Shown piece after piece: positions 33,102-41,110 of a stretch of 48,564 nucleotides of DNA (the first letter of the stretch is position 1; every line of letters begins with the position of its first letter). This DNA is from an uncultured Acetatifactor sp. (GTDB lineage Bacteria > Bacillota > Clostridia > Lachnospirales > Lachnospiraceae), in the NCBI GenBank assembly GCA_934394665.1, contig CAKRRS010000014.1, positions 1-48,564 on the forward strand, read 5' to 3'. Under the pieces are notes generated by a model. That model worked only from the letters and a program-made list of their open reading frames with translations, was not told where the DNA came from and made no database searches. A program made the position numbers and the translations under genes.

Positions 33102-35159
33102 GGAATACATGTACTGGACTCCCGGACAATCGATCGGATCGCTGCCGGTGAGGTGGTAGAGAGACCGGCAAGTGTGGTGAAAGAGCTGGTGGAAAATGCA
33201 ATCGATGCCGGATCCACCGCAATTACGGTAGAAGCAAAGGAAGGCGGCATTGAATTTATCCGCGTGACGGATAATGGCTGTGGAATCGAGAGGGAGCAGC
33301 TGCCGACTGCATTCCTGCGGCATGCGACCAGTAAAATCGAAGATGCGGATGATCTGAATCATATTGCAAGTCTGGGGTTCCGCGGTGAGGCATTATCCAG
33401 TATCGCAGCGGTATCGCGTGTGGAGATCATTACCAAGCGAAAAGAGCATCTTACGGGTACCCGTATGGTGTTAGAGGGGGCAAAGGAACAATCCATCGAT
33501 GAGATCGGGGCACCGGACGGTACGACCTTCCTTATGCGTAACCTGTTTTTCAACACGCCGGTACGCCGTAAGTTTTTAAAACAGCCTGCTACGGAGGGCA
33601 GTTATATCACAGACCTGATGGAGCATCTGGCACTTTCCAGACCGGATATTTCCTTTAAATTCGTACTGGGGAATCAGACCAGATTCCATACTTCCGGTAA
33701 CGGAGATCTGAGGGAAGTTATCTACCGGATCTATGGCAGGGAGATCGCGGCTAATCTGGTGCCGATCCAGATCGAAGAAAACGGAATCAAGATAGAAGGA
33801 TATCTCGGCAAACCGGTACTGGTACGTTCCAACCGTAATTTTGAGATTTATTTTATCAATGGGCGGTTTATCAGAAGCGGTGTCATTGCCAAAGCTATCG
33901 AGGAGGGCTATAAGCAATATCTGATGCAGCACAAATTTCCACTTTGTGTGCTGCACATTACCATGGATACGGAGACTGTGGATGTGAATGTGCACCCTTC
34001 CAAGATGGATGTGAGATTTTCTGACGGTATGGCCTTTGCCAGAATGCTCAGTGAAAAAATTGCAACGACGCTCAGAAACCGGGAAATGATACCGGATGCT
34101 TCCTTAGAGGATGAAAAAGCAGTTCAGAAAAAGGAACAGGAAGACAGAAAAGCTTCCTGGAAAGAGCACACACCGGAAGTGTTCGAAAAAAAGAGAGAAG
34201 AAAACTATCGTGTCATGGAAGCAGCAAAATACGAAGCTGTGCCCAAAGACCGGAAAGAATTTATACAAAAACCGGTATGGCAGGAAACGCATACGGGTGT
34301 ACAGACCAGTATTCTCAGCACGGCATCTGTTGGAAAACCGGCAGAAAACGTGGCGAAACCAGTACCGGAAGATTCTCCGGAAACAAAGAAAATGGCTGCA
34401 ACAGAGCAGGAGAATGATTTCTTTGTGGAAGCAGTCGAAAAACCAGCCTTGGACAATCCGGTAGCCTCTGCTGCAATAGCAGCGACCGACACAGCATCAG
34501 CAGCTACTGCGGAACCGGAGATAACAAATGCAGAACAGTTGAATCTGTTCGAAGAGAAATTGCTTTCCATGCAGAACCGCAGCCGTTACCGGATCATTGG
34601 ACAGGTATTCGATACCTACTGGCTGATCCAGTTTGAGGATAAATTGTTCATTATCGACCAGCATGCGGCACATGAGAAAGTAAAATACGAGCGGCTGATG
34701 AAACGGTTCCATGAAAAGAGCGTAGTTTCACAGCGCCTGATGCCACCGATCATCGTCAGCCTGACGGGACAGGAAGAGAGTATTCTTCATACCTACGAGG
34801 AGGCCTTTGCACAGTTGGGATTTGAAATTGAGTCTTTTGGCGGCAATGAATACGCCCTGCGCAGCGTGCCTGTGGATCTCTATGGATGCAGCGAGAGAGA
34901 GCTTTTCCTTGCGGTGTTGGATGAATTGTCCCAGGAGACCGGCAACCGCGGCAGCTTCCAGGTCATTGAAGAAAAGATCGCCTCCATGTCCTGCAAAGCG
35001 GCCGTGAAGGGAAATAACCGTTTAAGTTTTCAGGAAGCGGAGAAGCTGATCGATGAATTACTGACATTAGAGAATCCTTATAATTGTCCGCATGGCAGAC
35101 CTACGATCATTACCATGACGGAGACAGATCTTGAGAAGAAATTTAAGAGGATAGTATAG
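33099..35159 (+). CDS. mutL: DNA mismatch repair protein MutL (endonuclease type)
   Basis: 686 residues from the ATG at 33099, fixed by GGAG 6 bases upstream. The frame stays open for 62 codons upstream through the hairpin array, but those codons do not resemble MutL. The GHKL ATPase N-terminus is clear (ENAIDAG, DNGCGIE, GFRGEAL). The linker (about 335-490) is charged and Ala/Glu rich. The C-terminal dimerisation domain holds the metal endonuclease motif DQHAAHEKVKYE plus CPHGRP. This is the nicking form found in bacteria without MutH. miaA follows after 15 bases. Confidence 0.96.
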   Translation: MGIHVLDSRTIDRIAAGEVVERPASVVKELVENAIDAGSTAITVEAKEGGIEFIRVTDNGCGIEREQLPTAFLRHATSKIEDADDLNHIASLGFRGEALSSIAAVSRVEIITKRKEHLTGTRMVLEGAKEQSIDEIGAPDGTTFLMRNLFFNTPVRRKFLKQPATEGSYITDLMEHLALSRPDISFKFVLGNQTRFHTSGNGDLREVIYRIYGREIAANLVPIQIEENGIKIEGYLGKPVLVRSNRNFEIYFINGRFIRSGVIAKAIEEGYKQYLMQHKFPLCVLHITMDTETVDVNVHPSKMDVRFSDGMAFARMLSEKIATTLRNREMIPDASLEDEKAVQKKEQEDRKASWKEHTPEVFEKKREENYRVMEAAKYEAVPKDRKEFIQKPVWQETHTGVQTSILSTASVGKPAENVAKPVPEDSPETKKMAATEQENDFFVEAVEKPALDNPVASAAIAATDTASAATAEPEITNAEQLNLFEEKLLSMQNRSRYRIIGQVFDTYWLIQFEDKLFIIDQHAAHEKVKYERLMKRFHEKSVVSQRLMPPIIVSLTGQEESILHTYEEAFAQLGFEIESFGGNEYALRSVPVDLYGCSERELFLAVLDELSQETGNRGSFQVIEEKIASMSCKAAVKGNNRLSFQEAEKLIDELLTLENPYNCPHGRPTIITMTETDLEKKFKRIV

Positions 35160-35174
35160 AGGACAGATAATATC

Positions 35175-36134
35175 ATGGAGAATAAAAAAAGACCTCTGGT
35201 GGTGCTGACCGGACCGACAGCCGTGGGGAAGACCAAGCTTTCCATTGCTTTGGCAAAGGCGATAAACGGAGAGATCCTGTCGGCGGACTCCATGCAGGTA
35301 TATAAACATATGGATATCGGATCGGCGAAGATCCGGCCGGAGGAGATGCAGGGAGTTCCCCATCATCTGATCGATATTCTGGAACCTTGGGAAGAATTCA
35401 ATGTAGTGGTATTCCAGAAGAGGTGTCTGGAGTGTATGGAGCAGATCTACGCAAACGGACATATTCCCATTCTTGTGGGCGGTACCGGATTTTATATTCA
35501 GGCAGTGCTCCGCAGTATTGATTTTACGGAAAATGAAGAAAACACGGAGTATCGTGAGGGATTGGAACGGATTGCCAGGGAACAGGGGCCGGAGATCCTG
35601 CATGAGCAGCTGAAAAAAGTAGACCCGGTATCTGCGGAGAATATTCATGCCAATAATGTCAAACGTACGATCCGGGCACTGGAATATTATGAACTGACAG
35701 GGGAACCGATCTCAGCACATAACGAGAGAGAAAAAGAGCGTGTCAGTCCGTACAATTTCAGCTATTTTGTATTGACGGATGACAGGGAAAAACTTTATGC
35801 GCGTATCGAGACCAGAATTGACGAAATGTTGTCGGAAGGTCTCGTGGACGAAGTGAAGCAGCTGAAGGAAATGGGCTGTCACAGAGGAATGGTATCCATG
35901 CAGGGACTCGGCTACAAAGAGATTCTTGACTATCTGGACGGAAATAATAGCCTGGAGGAAGCTGTTTATAACTTAAAACGCGACACCAGACATTTTGCCA
36001 AAAGGCAGTTAACTTGGTTTCGCAGGGAAAAAGAAGTTACCTGGATCAATAAAGAAAAATTTGACGATAACGAAGAAAAAATATTGCAATACATGTTGCG
36101 TAAATTGAGGGAAAAAGAGATTGTTTCCGAATAA
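35175..36134 (+). CDS. miaA: tRNA dimethylallyltransferase
   Basis: 319 residues. The P-loop is GPTAVGKTKLS, then DSMQVYKHMDIGSAKI, HHLIDILEPWEEF and GGTGFYIQA, all family landmarks. It transfers dimethylallyl from DMAPP (made through IspH, also encoded here) to A37 of tRNAs; MiaB then thiomethylates the product. GAGGACAG lies about 10 bases before the ATG. It is cotranscribed with mutL, a widespread arrangement. Confidence 0.96.
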   Translation: MENKKRPLVVLTGPTAVGKTKLSIALAKAINGEILSADSMQVYKHMDIGSAKIRPEEMQGVPHHLIDILEPWEEFNVVVFQKRCLECMEQIYANGHIPILVGGTGFYIQAVLRSIDFTENEENTEYREGLERIAREQGPEILHEQLKKVDPVSAENIHANNVKRTIRALEYYELTGEPISAHNEREKERVSPYNFSYFVLTDDREKLYARIETRIDEMLSEGLVDEVKQLKEMGCHRGMVSMQGLGYKEILDYLDGNNSLEEAVYNLKRDTRHFAKRQLTWFRREKEVTWINKEKFDDNEEKILQYMLRKLREKEIVSE

Positions 36135-36160
36135 ATTGCGCAAAAGACAAGGAGAGTTTT

Positions 36161-37477
36161 ATGAGTTTTTTGAAAAACGACAATGAAGAAATTTATTTAT
36201 CTATGGGAATCAGTAAAACGGTATACGATTACGGCTGTGCTATTGAAAAGAGCCTGCGTGAGCGTTTTGACGAAGTAGATCAGACGGCCGAATACAATCA
36301 GCTGAAAGTCGTAAGGGCTATGCAGCAGAATCAGGTGAGCGAGGCATGCCTGTTAGGAACTACCGGTTATGGATATAATGACTTGGGAAGAGATACGCTG
36401 GAGGCAGTCTATGCGGCAGCCTTTCATACAGAGGATGCACTGGTACGCCCCCAGATCACCTGCGGCACGCATGCACTTGCTTTGGCACTAATGAGTAATT
36501 TAAGACCGGGAGACGAACTGTTGTCTCCGGTGGGCAAACCTTATGACACGTTGGAGGAAGTAATCGGTATCCGCCCTTCCAAAGGTTCCCTGGCAGAGTA
36601 CGGAGTCACCTACAGACAGGTAGATCTGCTGCCGGACGGAAGCTTTGATTACGATCGTATCCGGGACAGCATTAATGATAAAACACGCGTGGTTACGATT
36701 CAGAGATCCAAAGGCTATCAGACCAGACCTACATTATCTGTGCAGCGGATCGGTGAACTGATTGCTTACATTAAGGGGATCAAGCCGGATGTGATCTGTA
36801 TGGTGGATAACTGTTACGGAGAATTTGTGGAGACGATCGAGCCCTCCGATGTCGGAGCGGACATGATCGTCGGTTCCCTGATCAAAAACCCCGGCGGCGG
36901 ACTTGCACCGATCGGAGGTTATATCGCCGGAAAAAGGGAGTGCGTGGAAAACGCGGCATATCGTCTGACTTCTCCCGGACTCGGCAAGGAAGTAGGAGCG
37001 TCTCTCGGTATCCTGAAGGACTTCTATCAGGGATTTTTCCTTGCTCCCACAGTGACGGCAGGAGCACTGAAGGGTGCGATCTTTGCCGCAAATGTGTATG
37101 AAAAATTGGGATTTGCAGTAGTGCCGAACGGCAGTGAGAGCAGACATGATATCATCCAGGCTGTTACCTTCGGACAACCGGAAGGTGTGATCGGTTTCTG
37201 CCAGGGAATCCAGGCAGCGGCACCGGTAGACAGTCATGTAACTCCCGAACCTTGGGATATGCCGGGGTATGACGCACAGGTGATCATGGCAGCGGGTGCT
37301 TTCGTATCCGGCTCCTCCATTGAACTGTCCGCAGACGGACCAATCAAGCCTCCGTATGCGGTATATTTTCAGGGAGGACTGACCTGGCAGCATGCAAAAT
37401 TCGGTATTTTAAAGTCTTTGCAGGCTCTGGTACAAAAAGGAATCGTGACAGAAGAGCAGATCCGCAATGCAATGTAA
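36161..37477 (+). CDS. PLP-dependent YnbB/aluminium-resistance family protein (methionine gamma-lyase-like)
   Basis: 438 residues, full length. The Cys/Met-metabolism PLP fold is seen in TTGYGYNDLGRDTLEAVYA, MVDNCYGEFVE and SLIKNPGGGLAPIGGYIAG, where the Lys is the predicted PLP lysine. The family is annotated as aluminium resistance or methionine gamma-lyase-like; its true reaction is not settled. Its position after miaA is conserved across Firmicutes (as in B. subtilis ynbB). AAGGAGAG precedes the ATG. Confidence 0.9.
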   Translation: MSFLKNDNEEIYLSMGISKTVYDYGCAIEKSLRERFDEVDQTAEYNQLKVVRAMQQNQVSEACLLGTTGYGYNDLGRDTLEAVYAAAFHTEDALVRPQITCGTHALALALMSNLRPGDELLSPVGKPYDTLEEVIGIRPSKGSLAEYGVTYRQVDLLPDGSFDYDRIRDSINDKTRVVTIQRSKGYQTRPTLSVQRIGELIAYIKGIKPDVICMVDNCYGEFVETIEPSDVGADMIVGSLIKNPGGGLAPIGGYIAGKRECVENAAYRLTSPGLGKEVGASLGILKDFYQGFFLAPTVTAGALKGAIFAANVYEKLGFAVVPNGSESRHDIIQAVTFGQPEGVIGFCQGIQAAAPVDSHVTPEPWDMPGYDAQVIMAAGAFVSGSSIELSADGPIKPPYAVYFQGGLTWQHAKFGILKSLQALVQKGIVTEEQIRNAM

Positions 37478-37517
37478 TCGGATAACATACAAACATTTAT
37501 GGAAAGCTACAGCGCAC

Positions 37518-37537
37518 GGAATCCTTGGGAATCCTTG
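37518..37537. repeat. Tandem 10-bp repeat, two perfect copies
   Basis: GGAATCCTTG occurs twice head to tail in the 215-base gap between the PLP-enzyme gene and the DUF4321-like gene. It lies some 60 bases upstream of a weak promoter candidate. Apart from these two elements I see nothing in this gap. Confidence 0.6.
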
Positions 37538-37577
37538 CAAATTGTGTAGAAAAAGCGCAAAATAAAATCTACTAAAT

Positions 37578-37607
37578 TTGTGTACAGAAGACGTATTTTG
37601 TGATAGT
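37578..37607 (+). promoter_or_regulatory. Weak promoter candidate before the DUF4321-like gene and radC
   Basis: TTGTGT (37578-37583), 18 bases, GATAGT (37602-37607); an overlapping TATAAA lies at 37607-37612. The match is moderate only. Confidence 0.35.
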
Positions 37608-37692
37608 ATAAAAAGACGTATGGAAGGTGGACTTTCTCGGGGAGAGCCTGCCTGTCGCAGAAAAGTACACAAAAGAAAGAAGAGGAAACACC

Positions 37693-37932
37693 TTGAAAAG
37701 AGTGAACTGGGTTTTAATCGTCCTTGTTCTGATCGGATTTGTGATCGGAAGATTTATCGGGACTTATTTTGACGGTACCTTTCTGAATTATGGACAAAAT
37801 TTCGGACTCAGCAGTCCGGTGGAACTGAATCTCGGATTTATCATTCTGACATTCGGGCTGCAATTTAACATCACAATTGCAAGCGTGCTTGGCGTGATTA
37901 TTGCATTTGTAGTTTACCGTTTTATCCGTTAG
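37693..37932 (+). CDS. Small two-helix membrane protein, DUF4321-like
   Basis: 79 residues from the TTG at 37693, with AGAGGAAA upstream. A GTG at 37627 would add 22 residues lacking family character. Two hydrophobic helices (about 4-22 and 48-75) flank a short polar loop (FGLSSPVELNLGF). It resembles the DUF4321 family of Clostridia, whose function is unknown. It lies 33 bases before radC, next to the mre genes, so an envelope role is possible but unproven. Confidence 0.75.
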   Translation: MKRVNWVLIVLVLIGFVIGRFIGTYFDGTFLNYGQNFGLSSPVELNLGFIILTFGLQFNITIASVLGVIIAFVVYRFIR

Positions 37933-37965
37933 GGCACATACGTCGGAGAAGGCAGAAGGAGACTT

Positions 37966-38664
37966 ATGCCTGAAAAGAAAGTACAAGTGAATAAAAATCC
38001 GGAACTTCCGTATGAGAGATTCTTAAATTTCGGTCCGGAGAATCTGACCGAAGCGGAACTGCTCGCCATCATTCTGCGGACAGGCACCAGAGAACTTTCC
38101 GCAGTAGCACTTGCGGAAAAGGTATTGGCACTGGCTACTTATCCGAGAGAGGGACTCTTGGGACTGCATGATGTAAGTATCGAAGAATTGATGGAGATAC
38201 GTGGTATCGGCATGGTCAAAGCGGTAAAGCTAAAGAGCATCGCGGAGCTTTCCAAGCGGATGAGCCGTGCAAAAGCGAGAACGGGAATCTGTTTTACCAG
38301 GGCAGATATGGTGGCGGAATATTTTATGGAAAAACTCAGACACCGGGACACGGAATGCGTGTACCTGCTTTGCCTGGATGCGAAGGGACAGCTGATCCGG
38401 GAGAAGAAGCTTTCCGACGGCAGCGTCAATATGGCATTGATTTCGCCGCGAGAAGTATTTCTGGAAGCATTGAAGGATAAAGCAGTAAACATTATTCTTG
38501 TACACAATCATCCGAGCGGAGATCCCACACCCAGCGGTTCCGACAAAGAACTGACGGCGAATGTGGCTGCAGTGGGGGAACAGATGGATATCCCGTTACT
38601 TGACCACATTATTATCGGGGATAACAGGTATACTAGCTTTAAAGAACAAAAATTATTGATATGA
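37966..38664 (+). CDS. radC: RadC-family JAB-domain protein
   Basis: 232 residues. The N-terminal helix-hairpin-helix region (LTEAELLAIILRTG; SIEELMEIRGIGMVKA) is followed by the JAMM metal motif HNHPSGDPTPSGSD. The family is named for DNA repair, but RadC's biochemical role is unproven. AAGGAGAC precedes the ATG. radC directly before mreBCD is a conserved bacterial gene order, seen here with a 19-base gap to mreB. Confidence 0.93.
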   Translation: MPEKKVQVNKNPELPYERFLNFGPENLTEAELLAIILRTGTRELSAVALAEKVLALATYPREGLLGLHDVSIEELMEIRGIGMVKAVKLKSIAELSKRMSRAKARTGICFTRADMVAEYFMEKLRHRDTECVYLLCLDAKGQLIREKKLSDGSVNMALISPREVFLEALKDKAVNIILVHNHPSGDPTPSGSDKELTANVAAVGEQMDIPLLDHIIIGDNRYTSFKEQKLLI

Positions 38665-38683
38665 TGAGAAAGGGACAACGACA

Positions 38684-39694
38684 GTGGCGAACAATGCATT
38701 CGGTATCGACCTTGGTACCAACAACATAAAAATCTATAATCGCAATGATGACAACATTATGATTGAGAAGAATATGATTGCCATCGAGAATAAAAATACG
38801 TTATTTGCGTACGGCAACTCTGCATTTGAAATGTATGAGAAAGCACCCGGAAATATTCATATTTCTTATCCGCTTTCCAATGGTGTGATTGCGGATATCA
38901 AAAATATGGAGACTCTGGTAAAATATTTTATCGGTGATCTGCAGAAGGGCAATACCAAGCCTTCCGATTTCTTCATTGCGGTTCCTACGGATGTTACCGA
39001 GGTTGAGAAGAGAGCATTCTATGATCTGATCAAGGGAGCAAATGTAAAAGCCAAAAAAATCATGGTAGTGGAGAAAGCGGTAGCGGATGGTCTGGGACTG
39101 GACATTGATGTGAAAAATTCCCAGGGTGTGCTGGTAGTAAATGTCGGTTATGAGACCACTGAGATTTCTATTCTGTCTCTGGGCGGTATCGTACTCAGCC
39201 GTCTGATCAAGGTAGGCGGTATGAAATTTGACGATGCGATCCGTGCGGCTGTCAGAAGAGAATTTTCCCTGATCATTGGCGGAAAGACCGCAGAGAATGT
39301 GAAGATTGCACTCAAAGAGTTAGAAGAAGAGGGCAAGGGAGCCATCGTATACGGCAGAGATATCGTGACAGGACTTCCGGTGGAACGCGAGATTCCGACA
39401 AAGATGGTGGACGAGTCCTTAGAGGAGCATTTTAACACGATTATTGACAATGTAAAGGTGATTCTGGAGAGAACGCCGCCCGAACTTGCAGCGGATATTT
39501 ATCGTCATGGTATTTATCTGACCGGCGGTGCTTCCCAGGTAAGTCATCTTGCTGAGAGACTGGCAACCGGAACCGGACTGCATGTAAATGTAGCGGAGAA
39601 TCCGCTGACCAGCGTGGCAACAGGTCTTGCCAAGATCATTAAAGATGACAACTATAAAACTGTAGCTTATGCAATTGAAGGGATGAGTAAATGA
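38684..39694 (+). CDS. mreB: MreB-type actin homologue with altered phosphate-2 motif
   Basis: 336 residues from a GTG start with AGAAAGGGA upstream. The actin-fold phosphate-1 loop is GIDLGTNN at 7-14, and APGNIHISYPLSNGVIAD matches MreB closely. However, the phosphate-2 loop, normally DIGGGTT, reads N153-V-G-Y-E-T-T, and the catalytic-region EEP reads E130-K-A. C-terminal YLTGGASQVSHLAERLA keeps the adenosine motif. It is the only MreB of this operon, followed by mreC with an ATGA overlap. It should form the cytoskeletal scaffold of the elongasome, but ATP hydrolysis may be weak or lost. Confidence 0.92.
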   Translation: MANNAFGIDLGTNNIKIYNRNDDNIMIEKNMIAIENKNTLFAYGNSAFEMYEKAPGNIHISYPLSNGVIADIKNMETLVKYFIGDLQKGNTKPSDFFIAVPTDVTEVEKRAFYDLIKGANVKAKKIMVVEKAVADGLGLDIDVKNSQGVLVVNVGYETTEISILSLGGIVLSRLIKVGGMKFDDAIRAAVRREFSLIIGGKTAENVKIALKELEEEGKGAIVYGRDIVTGLPVEREIPTKMVDESLEEHFNTIIDNVKVILERTPPELAADIYRHGIYLTGGASQVSHLAERLATGTGLHVNVAENPLTSVATGLAKIIKDDNYKTVAYAIEGMSK

Positions 39695-40581
39695 GCCCGG
39701 TCGTAAAAAGAAAAGGGGAGAGGTTTACTTTACCGAGTAAATATCTCCTTTTAATTTTAACTATTCTGTGCACCATTATGATGCTGGTGACTTTCGGAAC
39801 CAATGTGTTTAACCGCCCATTTAACAGAGTGGTCGGTTATGTGATCGTTCCTTTTGAACAGGGAATTGCCAAAGCGGGAGAATGGCTGTCCAACCGTTCG
39901 GATGAACTGGTGCAGATCAGGACACTTCTGGCTGAAAACAGTGCGCTGAAGGAACAGGTGGCATCTCTTACCGAAGAGAATACGTTATTACAGCAGGACA
40001 AGTATGAACTGAATGAACTCAGAGGACTGTTGGAGCTGGACGAAGAATACGGAGACTATAACAAGATCGGTGCCAGGATCATCAGCCGGGATTCTGGCAA
40101 CTGGTATTCTTCGTTTGTCATTGACAAAGGTTCCAATGACGGACTGGCGGATGATATGAATGTGATTGCGGACGGCGGTCTCGTCGGACGCATTACTTCT
40201 GTAGGACCGAACTGGTCCAGAGTGACATCGATTATTTCCGACAATTCCAATGTCAGCGGAATGACACTGGCGACCGGAGACAATCTGATCGTATCCGGCG
40301 ATCTCCAACTGATAGCACAGGGAGTGATCACATTCAGTAAACTGGTGGACAGCAAGGATGCTGTTGCAGAGGGCGATAAAGTAGTAACCTCAGATATCAG
40401 TGACAAGTACCTGCCGAATATTCTGATCGGTTATATCAGTACCATTAACAAGGATACCAATAATCTGACAAAATCAGGATATTTGACACCTGTCGTGGAT
40501 TTTGAGCATCTGAGCGAGGTGCTTGTAATCACAGATAAAAAACAGCAGGTACCTGACGGAGGAAGCGCGGATGGAGAATAA
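39691..40581 (+). CDS. mreC: Rod shape-determining protein MreC
   Basis: 296 residues. Short cytoplasmic N-terminus, one membrane helix (about 18-38), a coiled coil (about 70-110, LLAENSALKEQVASLTEENT), then the beta-rich MreC domain (ARIISRDSGNWYSSFVIDKG, GLVGRITSVGPNWSRVTSI). It bridges MreB, MreD and PBP2 across the membrane. The start overlaps the mreB stop codon as ATGA, and the end overlaps mreD by 11 bases. Confidence 0.95.
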   Translation: MSPVVKRKGERFTLPSKYLLLILTILCTIMMLVTFGTNVFNRPFNRVVGYVIVPFEQGIAKAGEWLSNRSDELVQIRTLLAENSALKEQVASLTEENTLLQQDKYELNELRGLLELDEEYGDYNKIGARIISRDSGNWYSSFVIDKGSNDGLADDMNVIADGGLVGRITSVGPNWSRVTSIISDNSNVSGMTLATGDNLIVSGDLQLIAQGVITFSKLVDSKDAVAEGDKVVTSDISDKYLPNILIGYISTINKDTNNLTKSGYLTPVVDFEHLSEVLVITDKKQQVPDGGSADGE

Positions 40582-41110
40582 CAGCAGCTTCCTCAGAAAA
40601 ATTGTAGTACTTGGATTGATCCTTGTGTTTTTTGTTTTACAATGCAGCGTATTTAACAGTCTGGCACTGGGTGGAATCATTCCCAATCTGATGATTCTTC
40701 TGACCTCGTCCTTTGGTTTTATGCGAGGGGAAAAAGAGGGACTTTTGATCGGCTTTTCCTGCGGACTGTTATGCGATATCTTTTTTGGCAGCTTTCTGGG
40801 ATTTTACGCCATGGTATTGATGTACATAGGATTTGTAAACGGGAAATTCAGCAGAATTTTTTATCCGGAAGACATTAAACTGCCATTGGCACTGATCGTA
40901 GTAAGTGATATTTCTTATGGATTGATATGTTACATTCTGATGTTTCTTTTGAGAGGGCGTTTTCATTTCCCGTACTATTTTACAAGAGTGATCCTTCCGG
41001 AAGCACTTTATACGATTGTTGTTACGATTGTTTTGTATCCTCTGATTTTGAAGATCAATCAGAAACTTGAGGAAAAGGAAAAAAGGAGCGCACAAAAATT
41101 TGTTTCGTGA
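40571..41110 (+). CDS. mreD: Rod shape-determining protein MreD
   Basis: 179 residues with five or six hydrophobic helices and the typical FFGSFLGFYAMVLMYIGFVNG segment. ACGGAGGAAG lies before the ATG. It is a membrane partner of MreC. It overlaps mreC by 11 bases and mrdA by 11 bases, so the three are translationally coupled. Confidence 0.92.
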   Translation: MENNSSFLRKIVVLGLILVFFVLQCSVFNSLALGGIIPNLMILLTSSFGFMRGEKEGLLIGFSCGLLCDIFFGSFLGFYAMVLMYIGFVNGKFSRIFYPEDIKLPLALIVVSDISYGLICYILMFLLRGRFHFPYYFTRVILPEALYTIVVTIVLYPLILKINQKLEEKEKRSAQKFVS

